Source: Paraburkholderia diazotrophica (GTDB taxonomy: Bacteria; Pseudomonadota; Gammaproteobacteria; Burkholderiales; Burkholderiaceae). From it: a stretch of 64,000 nucleotides of DNA. This document shows, one piece after another, positions 1-9,710 of the stretch (position 1 is the first letter of the stretch; each line of letters starts with the position of its first letter). The position numbers and the translations under genes are program-made. The stretch covers positions 1 to 64,000 of the forward strand of contig NZ_FNYE01000007.1 in NCBI RefSeq assembly GCF_900108945.1. Reading direction: 5' to 3'. The notes under the pieces are model-generated. The model did no database searches. It worked only from the letters and a program-made list of their open reading frames with translations, and was not told where the DNA came from.

Positions 1-2523
1 GTGATGTGATCACTGGCGCTGCTGCCCGAGTCGGTGGTGAGCGCAACGCCCGGCGCGGCCGCCGACGTATCGAGCGTGAAGCTGAAGCTGGTCGCACTCG
101 AGACATTGCCGGCGATATCGGTCTGCCGGACCTGGACATCGTTGACACCCTCGCTCGCGCTGAAACTTGCGCTCCACGTGTGGCCGGCATCAACCGAATA
201 CTGGGCCGTGGCGCCGTTCTCGATGCCAGTGACGTTTAGCGTGCCGGCACTGGTGATGTGGTCGCTGGCGCTGCTGCCCGAGTCGGTCGCAAGCGCGACG
301 CCCGGTGCAGCGGCCGAGGTGTCGAGCGTGAAGCTGAAGCTGGTCGCACTCGAGACATTGCCCGCGACATCGGTCTGGCGGACCTGCACATCGTTGACGC
401 CTTCGGTGGCGCTAAAGCTGCCGCTCCAGTGGGCACCGTTGTCGGTGCTGTATTCCACGATGGCACCGCTCTCGATGCCGGTGACGTTCAGCGTGCCGGT
501 ATTGGTGATGTGGTCGCTGGCGCTGCCGCCCGAGTCGGTCGCAAGCGCGACGCCAGGTGCCGCGGCCGACGTGTCGAGCGTGAAGCTGAAGCTGGTGGCG
601 TTCGAGACATTGCCGGCAACGTCGGTCTGGCGCACCTGCACATCGTTGAGCCCTTCGCTCGCGCTGAAGCTGCCGCTCCACGTGTGGCCGCCATCAACCG
701 AATACTGGACGGTGGCGCCGCTCTCGAGCCCGGTGACGTTCAGCGTGCCCGTGTTGGTGATGTGATCACTGGCGCTGCTGCCCGAGTCGGTCGTGAGTGC
801 AATGCCCGGTGCCGCGGCTGATGTGTCGAGCGTGAAGCTGAAGCTGGTGGCGTTCGAGACATTGCCGGCGATATCGGTCTGCCGGACCTGGACATCGTTG
901 ACACCTTCGCTCGCGCTGAAACTTGCGCTCCACGTGTGGCCGCCATCGGTGGAATATTCAACCGTGGCGCCGCTCTCGAGCCCGGTGACATTCAGGGTTC
1001 CCGTGTTGGTGATGTGATCACTGGCGCTGCTGCCCGAGTCGGTCGTGAGTGCAATGCCCGGTGCAGCGGCCGACGTGTCGAGCGTGAAGCTGAAGCTGGT
1101 CGCACTGAAGACATTGCCGGCGATATCGGTCTGCCGGACCTGGACGTCGTTGATGCCTTCGGTGGCGCTGAAGCTACCGCTCCAGTGGACACCGTTGTCG
1201 GTGCTGTATTCCACGATGGCACCGCTCTCGACGCCGGTGACGTTCAGCGTGCCGGTATTGGTGATGTGGTCGCTGGCGCTGCCGCCCGAGTCGGTCGTGA
1301 GTGCAATGCCCGGTGCAGCGGCCGACGTGTCGAGCGTGAAGCTGAAGCTGGTCGCACTGGAGACATTGCCGGCGAGGTCGGTCTGGCGAACCTGGACATT
1401 GTTGAGACCTTCGCTCGCGCTGAAGCTGCCGCTCCACGTGTGGCCGCCATCAACCGAATACTGGACCGTGGCGCCGTTCTCGATCCCGGTGACGTTCAGC
1501 GTGCCGGTATTGGTGATGTGGTCGCTGGCGCTGCCGCCCGAGTCGGTCGCAAGCGCCACGCCCGGCGCGGACGCCGACGTGTCGAGCGTGAAGCTGAAAC
1601 TGGTGGCGCTGGAGACATTGCCCGCGACATCGGTCTGGCGGACCTGCACATCGTTGACGCCTTCGGTGGCGCTGAAACTGCCGCTCCAGTGGACACCGTT
1701 GTCGGTGCTGTATTCCACGATGGCACCGCTCTCGACGCCGGTGACGTTCAGCGTGCCGGTATTGGTGATGTGGTCGCTGGCGCTGCCGCCCGAGTCGGTC
1801 GTGAGTGCAATGCCCGGTGCAGCGGCCGACGTGTCGAGCGTGAAGCTGAAGCTGGTGGCGCCGGAGACGTTGCCGGCGATATCGGTCTGCCGGACCTGGA
1901 CGTCGTTGATGCCTTCGGTGGCGCTGAAACTACCGCTCCAGTGGGCACCGTTGTCGGTGCTGTATTCCACGATGGCACCGCTCTCGACGCCGGTGACGTT
2001 CAGCGTGCCGGTATTGGTGATGTGGTCGGCCGCGCCGCTGCCCGAATCGGTCGCCAGCGCAACACCCGGCGCGGCCGCCGACGTGTCGAGCGTGAAGCTG
2101 AAGCTGGTCGAACTGGAGACATTGCCCGCGACATCGGTCTGCCGGACCTGGACATCGTTGACACCTTCGCTCGCGCTGAAGCTCCCGCTCCACGTATGCC
2201 CGCCATCAACGGAATACTGGACCGTGGCGCCGCTCTCGATCGCGGTGACGTTGAGCGTCCCGACATTGGTGATGTGATCGGTCGCGCTGCTGCCCGAGTC
2301 GGTCGTGAGCGCGACACCCGGCGCAGTTGCAGCCGACGCGTCGAGCGTGAAGCTCAATGAGCACGCAGCCGAAGTGTTGCCCGCTACGTCTGTCTGCCGG
2401 ACCTGCACAGTATTCAGCCCCTCGACTGCGCTGAAGCTGCTGCTCCAGTGCGCGCCATTATCGACGCTGTACTCGACGTTCGCGCCATGCGCAATTCCAC
2501 CGACAGCCAGCGTGCCGTCGCAC
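1..2523. repeat. Tandem 252-bp repeats inside the adhesin gene
   Basis: A conserved start motif (gtgatgtg on the plus strand) recurs at 1, 253, 505, 757, 1009, 1261, 1513, 1765, 2017 and 2269, an exact 252-bp period, giving nine full units plus a more diverged tenth of about 255 bp. At least two unit versions interleave, one reading ENGATVQYSVDGGHTW and one ESGAIVEYSTDNGAHW. The near identity between copies makes copy-number change by recombination likely, and also makes assembly collapse possible. Confidence 0.92.
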
Positions 2524-3032
2524 GAGATGTTGTCCGTGCTCGAAATCCCCGTGTCGTGAGCGAGTGTTACGGCGGGCGGCGGCGGCGCGATATCGACGTA
2601 CGCAGTCGCCCAGCTGAGCGTCCCATTGCCGAGCCGGATTGCATACGTGAAGCTGTCCTGCGCGCAGCCGACCGTACTGAAACTCTGCGAGAGCCAGGAC
2701 GCATCCAGATGGCTCGCATCGTATCCGACCTTTCCGTCCGCCGTGATCCAGATGTGCGCACCATGCGCGCTGTAGTCCGTGCTCACCGCTTCAGCTCGCG
2801 CGGTATCCTGGGTCAGCAGGGCCTTCTGCTCGAGCGATACCGTGCCTTCCGTTCCGCAGTCGAGCGAGTAGAGCGTCTTTGCCGCGCCGCCCTGGTCATT
2901 GGCCATCACGTTCAGATAGACAACGCCTAGCGAACTGTCGGTCAGTCCCGTCTGCGCCGATGTAAAAAGATCGTTGTTTGCCTGCGGTGTGTTGCTGATG
3001 GAAACTGCGGTTCCGTTCGAGATCGTCGCCAT
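1..3032 (-). CDS. Giant Ig-like-repeat adhesin, probable type I secretion substrate (C-terminus outside window)
   Basis: The reading frame opens at an ATG whose complement is at 3030-3032 and stays open to the left edge, so about 1,010 residues are visible and the C-terminus, where a secretion signal would lie, is missing. Residues 1-155 form a non-repeated head. A diverged Ig-like unit follows from about residue 157, then nine tandem units of 84 residues, each carrying motifs such as DHITNTGTLNV, VEYS(T/V)D and VQVRQTDVAGNVS. This resembles BapA/LapA-type biofilm adhesins. The two genes upstream in the same orientation are a LapB-type exporter and a LapC-type adaptor, which supports export to the cell surface. 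There is no Sec signal peptide, as expected for a type I substrate. The exact ligand and total length cannot be judged here. Confidence 0.85.
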   Translation of the reverse strand, partial: MATISNGTAVSISNTPQANNDLFTSAQTGLTDSSLGVVYLNVMANDQGGAAKTLYSLDCGTEGTVSLEQKALLTQDTARAEAVSTDYSAHGAHIWITADGKVGYDASHLDASWLSQSFSTVGCAQDSFTYAIRLGNGTLSWATAYVDIAPPPPAVTLAHDTGISSTDNISCDGTLAVGGIAHGANVEYSVDNGAHWSSSFSAVEGLNTVQVRQTDVAGNTSAACSLSFTLDASAATAPGVALTTDSGSSATDHITNVGTLNVTAIESGATVQYSVDGGHTWSGSFSASEGVNDVQVRQTDVAGNVSSSTSFSFTLDTSAAAPGVALATDSGSGAADHITNTGTLNVTGVESGAIVEYSTDNGAHWSGSFSATEGINDVQVRQTDIAGNVSGATSFSFTLDTSAAAPGIALTTDSGGSASDHITNTGTLNVTGVESGAIVEYSTDNGVHWSGSFSATEGVNDVQVRQTDVAGNVSSATSFSFTLDTSASAPGVALATDSGGSASDHITNTGTLNVTGIENGATVQYSVDGGHTWSGSFSASEGLNNVQVRQTDLAGNVSSATSFSFTLDTSAAAPGIALTTDSGGSASDHITNTGTLNVTGVESGAIVEYSTDNGVHWSGSFSATEGINDVQVRQTDIAGNVFSATSFSFTLDTSAAAPGIALTTDSGSSASDHITNTGTLNVTGLESGATVEYSTDGGHTWSASFSASEGVNDVQVRQTDIAGNVSNATSFSFTLDTSAAAPGIALTTDSGSSASDHITNTGTLNVTGLESGATVQYSVDGGHTWSGSFSASEGLNDVQVRQTDVAGNVSNATSFSFTLDTSAAAPGVALATDSGGSASDHITNTGTLNVTGIESGAIVEYSTDNGAHWSGSFSATEGVNDVQVRQTDVAGNVSSATSFSFTLDTSAAAPGVALATDSGSSASDHITSAGTLNVTGIENGATAQYSVDAGHTWSASFSASEGVNDVQVRQTDIAGNVSSATSFSFTLDTSAAAPGVALTTDSGSSASDHI

Positions 3033-3276
3033 GTTGCTCCCCGTTATTGTCGATATGTGTCACTGAAACGCAGCCCGCCGTGCCTGTTGTCGCGGCGGAC
3101 ACTACTGATTTGCAAACTGGACGGGCGTACGTTCGGCCGATGACGAAGCCGACGTTCGACGCAAGCTGGCAGTCACGTAGGCGTTGCACTTGCGATTGCC
3201 GATATTTCTTCTTCCCCTGGTCGTCAGACCGTACGTCCGCGATCGGCCATCTGTTGTCGATTTCCGCCTGCGCGCC

Positions 3277-4695
3277 TCAACGCTCGCGCAACGCCGCTTC
3301 CTTCGTCTTGATCACGGGCTTCAACAGGTAATGCAGTACGGATCTGCGACCCGTCTTGATGTCGACGGTGGCGATCATGCCCGGCACGATCCTCACCGGC
3401 TGGCTTTGCCCGTCCGGCTTGTTCGTCTTCGTGCGTACCAGAACCCGGTAGTAGCTGTCAGGTTTCTCGGCAGGATGTTCGGGCACCAGCGTGTCGGCGC
3501 TGATGTCCTCGACGGTCGCAGGAAAGCCGCCGTAGATGGAGAAGTCATACGCTGAGAGCTTGACCATGGCATCCTGCCCCGGATGCAGGAACGCGATGTC
3601 CGACGGGCGCACGCGTGCCTCGATCAGCAGCGTCTCGTCGAGAGGCACGATTTCCAGAAGCTCCATGCCCGGCTGAATCACGCCGCCGACGGTATTGACC
3701 TTGATCTCCTTGATCATTCCCTTCACGGGCGCCCGCACCAGCGTGCGCGTAACGCGGTCTTCCAGCGCGACATTGGCTGCGCTCAAGGCGGCCTGTTCGG
3801 CGCGTGCGTCGTTCAGATCCTTCATTGCTTCGGCGCGAAAGTGTGCAGTCAGCTCGTCCATCTTGTGACGAGCTTCGCTATAGGCGGCTTCGAGGCGCGG
3901 CATCGCGAGCCGCGTTGCGTTGAGGTCGCCTTTCATGTCGTTGGCTTCGCGCTCGAGCCGGAGCACTTCGACGTCGGACACGGCGCCCTTCTGCACGAGC
4001 GGGCTCGTCAACTCGAGTTCCTTCGCGACAAGGCTGTAGCTGTGCTGCAGCTGGGCCTCTCTCGAGCGTTTCTCGGACAGCTCCTGCCGGTGCTGCTCGG
4101 CCTGCTGCCTGAGCACCGCGAGGTTCGTGTGCAACTCGCGCTGCCGCGACTCGAACAGCGATCGTTCTTCATTCAGCAGCGCGGGGTTCACCGCTTCCAG
4201 CTGGGCGGGCGCAACGAACGGCGTGTCGTTTGCCTCGGCCGTGAGGCGCGCGATCCTCGCAATCAGTGCGGAGTCCTTTGCCTGTCCTTCCTTGTACGAC
4301 GACGTGAAACGCGTATCGTCGATGCGCATCAGCGGCTGGTCTTTCTGCACCGTCTGTCCGACGCGCACCATGATCTCCGAGACGATGCCGCCCTCGAGGT
4401 TCTGCACCACCTGCACGCGGCTGGTCGGAATGACCTTTCCCTCTCCGACGGTGACTTCGTCTATCTGCGCGAAAGCCGCCCACGTCAGCGCGGCAATGAA
4501 GAAAACCAGCGTCGACCAGAGTATCCAGTGCGTGAAGTACCGCGGCCCTTCCATCGCGGCTGCGCTGGTCTCCCGCATGAACGCGGTGTCGTCCGCGCGC
4601 GGCCGCAGCGCCGCGATGATCCGGCGGGCCAGCGTGGCGAGCGCGACGCGGCCTCGCCGTAACGAATCCGCGTTGGACTCAGCCAGCAGCGACAT
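3277..4695 (-). CDS. Type I secretion periplasmic adaptor, HlyD/LapC family
   Basis: 472 residues from the chosen ATG at 4695, which has a GGGAGGA ribosome site a few bases upstream; an upstream in-frame start at 4743 would add 16 residues. A short cytosolic N-terminus is followed by one membrane segment near residues 55-77, then the HlyD lipoyl-like stretch (GEGKVIPTSRVQVVQNLEGG), a long coiled-coil hairpin around residues 130-300, and a C-terminal beta-barrel part. The family bridges the inner-membrane ABC exporter to an outer-membrane TolC-type channel. The start overlaps the end of the exporter gene by 17 bp, indicating translational coupling. The adhesin gene follows 244 bp downstream. 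No TolC-like gene is visible in the window. Confidence 0.93.
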   Translation of the reverse strand: MSLLAESNADSLRRGRVALATLARRIIAALRPRADDTAFMRETSAAAMEGPRYFTHWILWSTLVFFIAALTWAAFAQIDEVTVGEGKVIPTSRVQVVQNLEGGIVSEIMVRVGQTVQKDQPLMRIDDTRFTSSYKEGQAKDSALIARIARLTAEANDTPFVAPAQLEAVNPALLNEERSLFESRQRELHTNLAVLRQQAEQHRQELSEKRSREAQLQHSYSLVAKELELTSPLVQKGAVSDVEVLRLEREANDMKGDLNATRLAMPRLEAAYSEARHKMDELTAHFRAEAMKDLNDARAEQAALSAANVALEDRVTRTLVRAPVKGMIKEIKVNTVGGVIQPGMELLEIVPLDETLLIEARVRPSDIAFLHPGQDAMVKLSAYDFSIYGGFPATVEDISADTLVPEHPAEKPDSYYRVLVRTKTNKPDGQSQPVRIVPGMIATVDIKTGRRSVLHYLLKPVIKTKEAALRER

Positions 4696-6880
4696 GGAGC
4701 TTCCTCCCTGCAAGAGCGGCGAGGACCTGGTCCTTGGGGCCATCGGCGATGACCCGGCCCTGATCCATCACGATCACACGGTTGACCAGCGAGAGCAGCG
4801 AGGCGCGATGCGTGATGACGATCAGCGTGCGGTTTTCCAGTTCGGCAGCGAGTCTGGCCTTGAACATTTCTTCGGAGCGGTTATCCATTGCGCTGCTGGG
4901 CTCATCAAGCACCAGCACGGGCGGCGCCAACAGTTCCGCGCGCGCAATGGCGATCGCTTGCCGCTGGCCTCCCGATAATGCTTCGCCGCGTTCGCCGACA
5001 GGTAGATCGAAGCCGTTCGGCAAGCGGTTGACAAAATCCGTCACACCGGCAATCTGTGCGGCGCGCAGCATGGCGGCATCGTCCGCGCCGGGCACGCCGA
5101 GCACGATGTTGTCCTTGACGCTGCCGCTGAAGAGCATGACGTCCTGCGGCACGTGCCCGATCCCGCGCCGAAGGACGGCAGGGTCCCATTGGCGCTGTTC
5201 GACGCCGTCGATCAGCACGTTGCCCGAAGTCGGCGGATAGAGGCCCAGGATGAGCTTTTCGATCGTCGTCTTGCCTGAACCGACGCGTCCGATGATGGCC
5301 ACGCGCTCTCCGGCGGCAATGCGAAACGAAACGCCATCGAGCGCCGTGCCGCTTTGGCGAGGGTAGGCGAAGCTGACGTTCCTGAATTCGATATCGCCAT
5401 GCAGCGTCGGACGATGCACGAAGCGTCGGTCGGCGGGACGCTCGCCTGGCAGGTTCATCAACTGGCCGATCGATGCGAGCGCGCTGCGCGACTGGTGGTA
5501 GCGCGTAAGGAGCGTCGCGACCTGGCCCATCGGAGACAGTGCGCGGCCCGTGAAGATCGTGCAGGCGATCAGGCCGCCCGTCGTGAGCTGGCCGTCGGCA
5601 ATCATGTAGACGCCGCAAAGAACGACGGCGAGATAGGCGATCTGCTGCGCAAAGCTGGCAAAGTTGACCGCGCATCCAGAGAGGAAACGCGAGCGCAGGC
5701 CGAGCCTTGCGAGTTCGCCGATCGACTGCTCCCACCTTGCTTGCATCGGGCCTTCGGCGCCCGTGATCTTGATCGCCTCGAGGCCCACCAGCGCTTCAAT
5801 GAGGAGCGACTGGCGCTGGGCTGCGTGGCGCTGTGTGCATTCGACGGCTTTCGCAAGCGGGCGCTGCACGGCGATACCGACGCCCACCACGAGCGGCAGC
5901 GCGGCGAGCGGCAGCCAGGCGAGTGCGCCACCCACCCAGAACATCGCCAGCACGAAAACGACCGAAAACGGAAGATCGATCACGGCGACAGCCGTCGCGG
6001 AGGTGAGGAACTCCCTGACCGCCTCGAATTCCTGGATGCCCGAAGCAAACCCGCCGACCGATGGCGGACGCGCGGGCATCTGAATGCCCAGCACCTTCTC
6101 GAACATGTTGGCGGAGAGGATCACGTCGATCTTCTTGCCGGCAATGTCGATGAAGTAACCGCGCAACGTTCGCATCAGCAGATCGAACACGATCACGAGG
6201 ATGATGCCCGCCGCCAATGCCCACAGTGTTTCGAACGTGTGGTTCGGCACCACCCGGTCATAGACGTTCATGGTGAAGAGCGGCATCGCCAGCGCGAACA
6301 CGTTGACGAGCAGCGAGGCGAGCATCACTTCGCCGTAGATCGGCCAGGCCGTTGCGACCACGCCCCAGAACCAGTGTCGAACGCGAGGCACGGCGCTCTC
6401 GTCGCTGCGCTCGTCAAAACGATGAGCGGGTCGCGCAAACAGCACGTGGCCCGCATAGCGTTGCCGCAGATCGTCTGTGCTGATCTCCTGTTCGCCCGTG
6501 CCCGTCTCGGGCAGTATGACGCGCAGGCTGCCGTCCGCGTCCCTGCGCACCAGCACGCATGCCTGCCGGTCATTGAGCAGCAGAACGGCGGGCAGAACGA
6601 GTTCGGAGATGCTCTCCAGAGAGCGCCTCGCGAGTCGCGCGGAGATTCCCACACGAGCCGCGGCGCGAGCAAAGAGGTCGGGCGTCAGATGATGGCCGTT
6701 TAACGGCAACCCGGCGATGAGCGTGTCGGCTTGTGTTGGCCGGTCGAAGAGCCGGGCGAGGACGAGCAGGCAACCCAGCAAAGGATCGTCTTCGGCACCG
6801 GACGTAGGCCGAACATCCCACCCTCGGGCAGTGCGTTGCCCCGCTGACCCGGCAGCGGTTCCTGTCGTGGCGGAATACAT
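4679..6880 (-). CDS. Type I secretion ABC exporter, LapB/HlyB type
   Basis: 733 residues. The N-terminal 150 residues resemble the C39-like domain of LapB-type exporters, which lack peptidase activity and instead bind the substrate. A membrane domain with about six segments spans roughly residues 165-440. The nucleotide-binding domain shows Walker A GRVGSGKTT near residue 528, the LSGGQRQ signature near 632, Walker B VLVLDEPS near 653 and the switch histidine in ITHR near 687. Length and order fit the LapB/LssB family. It is first in a three-gene operon with the adaptor and the adhesin. A tandem 10-bp element about 105 bp upstream may be part of its control region. The start ATG at 6880 is the first in frame; no strong ribosome site decides it. 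Confidence 0.93.
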   Translation of the reverse strand: MYSATTGTAAGSAGQRTARGWDVRPTSGAEDDPLLGCLLVLARLFDRPTQADTLIAGLPLNGHHLTPDLFARAAARVGISARLARRSLESISELVLPAVLLLNDRQACVLVRRDADGSLRVILPETGTGEQEISTDDLRQRYAGHVLFARPAHRFDERSDESAVPRVRHWFWGVVATAWPIYGEVMLASLLVNVFALAMPLFTMNVYDRVVPNHTFETLWALAAGIILVIVFDLLMRTLRGYFIDIAGKKIDVILSANMFEKVLGIQMPARPPSVGGFASGIQEFEAVREFLTSATAVAVIDLPFSVVFVLAMFWVGGALAWLPLAALPLVVGVGIAVQRPLAKAVECTQRHAAQRQSLLIEALVGLEAIKITGAEGPMQARWEQSIGELARLGLRSRFLSGCAVNFASFAQQIAYLAVVLCGVYMIADGQLTTGGLIACTIFTGRALSPMGQVATLLTRYHQSRSALASIGQLMNLPGERPADRRFVHRPTLHGDIEFRNVSFAYPRQSGTALDGVSFRIAAGERVAIIGRVGSGKTTIEKLILGLYPPTSGNVLIDGVEQRQWDPAVLRRGIGHVPQDVMLFSGSVKDNIVLGVPGADDAAMLRAAQIAGVTDFVNRLPNGFDLPVGERGEALSGGQRQAIAIARAELLAPPVLVLDEPSSAMDNRSEEMFKARLAAELENRTLIVITHRASLLSLVNRVIVMDQGRVIADGPKDQVLAALAGRKLHVAAG

Positions 6881-7739
6881 CTACAGCACGCCGGCAAGCA
6901 CGCATTGGTCTGCTCGTCCCAACGATCTCGGCGATGCTGGAATCCCTGTCGGGAAGTCTCCGGCCCTGTACATGATGAACCCCCGTTTATGGTCGTTTAT
7001 GGTCGTTTTTGTAGCTGCGTCTTCAGCTACTGTTTCTAGCGAAGCGCTGAGGCAAGTAACGGGCCATGCGAACCGGGGAGCGGCGCGGCGTACAGCGTGC
7101 CCATCGCGGATTGCGCGCAGGCGGAAAAAGCTGACGATTCTGTTTCACAACTGAAGCATGCTTTTGCCGTCGAACGTCGGAAGCCGCCACGTCGAGAGAC
7201 CGGCGCCGTCGCGTCCTGGAGGATTAGCGCGATGTAGCGCGGCATGAAGTCCCGCGCCGAAAATGTTGCGGTTCTGAAACGTCCGTCTCCTTCTTCACCT
7301 GATTTTGCTTCAATGTGGTCAAGCCGGCGCGCGGATGTAGTCCGACGCGCACTGCCGCTAACGGTTGGGCTGAGAGTCGATCACGGCGCTCGGAGCAATG
7401 GCGTGGACGCGGATCTTGCCGAACTGGCCGCGGCGTTGAAAGGGTTGTCTGAACGAGTCGCAACGAATAGTCGGCAACTGTATGCGGATATCACCCGTGT
7501 GCGAGCTTACGGCGTCGCAAGTCGTGGCCGGCGGAATTCACCTTCACTTTCCGAAAGGTCGTTCAGAGATAGATGGATCGTTGTTCAGTGTTGCGTATGC
7601 AGCCGCCACCACCGCGCCGGAAAGCCAGGCGGCGATTGTGGCCTGATCCTGAACTTCAAGTATGAGTCCCGGTGATGGCGCCACACGGATGGCCCTTTGT
7701 TCTATCCGTGCGCTCAGCGAGGCAGCGTTGCGCACGATG
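6881..7739. other. Intergenic region, no convincing gene
   Basis: Several short open frames exist on both strands but none has good coding character or a recognised family. On the minus strand near 7370-7420 a stretch reads as KIRVHAIAPSAV before a stop, which resembles the C-terminal substrate-loop region of short-chain dehydrogenases, so a small SDR remnant is possible. Apart from that and the direct repeat at 6985 nothing is called. Confidence 0.4.
6985..7010. promoter_or_regulatory. Tandem 10-bp direct repeat upstream of the secretion operon
   Basis: The sequence gtttatggtc occurs twice back to back (6985-6994 and 6995-7004), followed by gttttt. The 10-bp spacing puts both copies on the same helix face, which suits binding by a dimeric regulator. 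It lies about 105 bp upstream of the exporter start. No regulator is assigned. Confidence 0.35.
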
Positions 7740-9710
7740 TCATCGGGGCGCGATATGGCCGAGCCGCTCCGTCAGCGATTGCGGGCGGCCATCAAACAGC
7801 GCCGCGTAGTAGACCGTGTTCGATAACACATTCTTGACGTAGTCGCGGGTTTCGTTGAACGGAATCGTCTCCGCGAAAATCGCGCCTTCAACTGTGCGCG
7901 GCAGGTTGGCCTGCCACTGACGCGGCCGGCCAGGGCCGGCATTGTAGCCGGCGGTCGCTAGCACGGCAGAACGATCAAGCTGCCTGTAAAGCATCGACAG
8001 ATAATACGTGCCGAGCAGGATGTTCGTGTCGATGTCATTCATCCGCGCCCGCGAGATCGGACCGAGCCCGATCTTCCTCGCGACCATTTCCGCCGTGGCC
8101 GGCATCACCTGCATCAGGCCGCCCGCGCCAACCTCCGAGCGCGCACGGATAATGAAGCGCGACTCCTGGCGAATGAGGCCATACGCCCATTCGACACCGA
8201 GCCCGGTGGACTGCGCATCGCGCCCGACAACCGTGCGGAACGGCGCCACGTAGCGCAGCGAAAAGTCATGCTCGGTCTGCGTCCTGTCGGCGGTGCTCAC
8301 GGCCCGGTCGTAAAGCTCGATGCGGCGTGCGTACTCGGCGACGGCGAGCAGTTGCCGGTCGCTCATGCCGCGCAACTGCCAGTTCCACTCCCGATTGCCT
8401 TCCGTGCGCAGATTCAGCGCATAAAAACGTCTTGCCAGTTCGAAGCCCGCTGTCTGGCCGGCCTTCTCGACTTCCGCGTCGGTCACTTTAATCTGTGGCG
8501 GCATCACGATCTGCTGGCCAAGCGCTTCGGAGGCCAGTTGGCCATAGAAGCTGTAGGTTCCCGCGATCTTCCCGAATGCCTGCTCGGCCGCCGCCATCTC
8601 GCCGCCCTGCTTCAACGCGCGTGCGTACCAGTAGACCCACGCGGGTTGTGCGCGCAGCGCGGCCGGCATTTGCTCGATCGACCAGCGCACCATCGTCCAG
8701 TCCCCTGCCAGCAGCGCGCTGCGTGTGCGCCACTCATAGGCCTGGCTCGACAGGGGCGCGTTCGCCGACAGGCGGTACCAGTCCACCGCGCCGGGTAGTT
8801 GCCGGGTCGCCGCCTGGTAGGCAATCGTGCCCCAGCCGACAGCGCGTTCCGCCAGGGTAAGCGCCGGTGCGATCGCGGTGAAGGTGGCCGCGGCCGCCAT
8901 CGGATCGCTGGCCGCCACCTGCGTGATGGCGAGCAGCACGAGTTGATGGGACGCCGCGTCCAACTGGACGCCTTTCGCGAGCAGCAGGCGCGGCTGGTTC
9001 GTCGCCTGATCGACGAGCAGGGGAGCCGGGCGCGCCGCGCCCAGCGCATCGACCAATCTGCCGCCTGTCGTCGTCGCGCCCTGTTCGTAGGCCTGGCGAA
9101 TCTGCTGCCAGACATCCTCCGAAGTGAACTGCTGGTTACCGGCGAGCGCGGTGATCAGATCGACGCAGCCGTCGCCATACCACTTCGGCTCGACGAGCAG
9201 CGCCCGCGCGGCGTCGGCAACCTTTTCACCTCGCGCGGCGCGCGACTCGAGCGCATAGCACTTCACCTGCGTATCGTCGTCCAGGACGAACTGTGCGTAT
9301 AGCAAATCGAAATCGTGCCAGGCGTGGCGCGCACCAAGCACGCGCAGGTAGTCGTTGCGCAGACGGTCGGCGATCGCCTGGCCGTTGTAGCGTTGCAGAA
9401 ACGACAGCACCGGTGCGTCCGGCGCGTCGGGATTGGCATGGCCCGCGCCGTTGAACAGACGCGGCTTGAGCTGGAAATAGCTGAGATACGCCGGCGCCGG
9501 ATAATTCGGAATCAGGCTCGCCAGTTGCGCGGCACGCGCGGGATCGTTGTCGCGGGCGGCGTCACGCAGCTTGATGAAAATCTGATCGTCGGCGGAAAGC
9601 GGAGAGAGCCCGGTGGGATGCCTCGCCAGCGCCGGGCATGATATGACGAACATCGCAGCGGCAAGGGCAAAACCGACCGCGCGAGACACCCGGTGAAGTC
9701 GTGTGGACAT
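7740..9710 (-). CDS. slt: Soluble lytic murein transglycosylase, Slt70 type
   Basis: 656 residues from the ATG at 9710, chosen because it begins a clear signal peptide (basic start, hydrophobic core, cleavage after CPALA); an in-frame start at 9833 only adds a charged tail. Residues 40-480 are an alpha-helical superhelix typical of Slt70. The C-terminal catalytic domain carries the ES of QESRF near residue 515, GLMQVMPATA and ATAGYNAGPGRP, the three conserved goose-lysozyme-like motifs. The enzyme cleaves the MurNAc-GlcNAc bond of peptidoglycan in the periplasm, giving 1,6-anhydro products. It stands alone, divergent from nothing obvious. Confidence 0.95.
   Translation of the reverse strand: MSTRLHRVSRAVGFALAAAMFVISCPALARHPTGLSPLSADDQIFIKLRDAARDNDPARAAQLASLIPNYPAPAYLSYFQLKPRLFNGAGHANPDAPDAPVLSFLQRYNGQAIADRLRNDYLRVLGARHAWHDFDLLYAQFVLDDDTQVKCYALESRAARGEKVADAARALLVEPKWYGDGCVDLITALAGNQQFTSEDVWQQIRQAYEQGATTTGGRLVDALGAARPAPLLVDQATNQPRLLLAKGVQLDAASHQLVLLAITQVAASDPMAAAATFTAIAPALTLAERAVGWGTIAYQAATRQLPGAVDWYRLSANAPLSSQAYEWRTRSALLAGDWTMVRWSIEQMPAALRAQPAWVYWYARALKQGGEMAAAEQAFGKIAGTYSFYGQLASEALGQQIVMPPQIKVTDAEVEKAGQTAGFELARRFYALNLRTEGNREWNWQLRGMSDRQLLAVAEYARRIELYDRAVSTADRTQTEHDFSLRYVAPFRTVVGRDAQSTGLGVEWAYGLIRQESRFIIRARSEVGAGGLMQVMPATAEMVARKIGLGPISRARMNDIDTNILLGTYYLSMLYRQLDRSAVLATAGYNAGPGRPRQWQANLPRTVEGAIFAETIPFNETRDYVKNVLSNTVYYAALFDGRPQSLTERLGHIAPR

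Noticed and set aside
34..2360. Long plus-strand open frames over the adhesin repeats
   Set aside because: They follow the 252-bp repeat and arise from its codon bias. The minus-strand frame gives well-formed Ig-like units, starts next to the exporter genes and is the true coding frame.
3583..4662. 359-codon plus-strand frame opposite the HlyD-type gene
   Set aside because: No family resemblance; it mirrors the third-position bias of the real gene on the minus strand.
7370..7420. Possible SDR remnant on the minus strand
   Set aside because: Only one short motif (RVHAIAPSAV) is seen; not enough to call a pseudogene.
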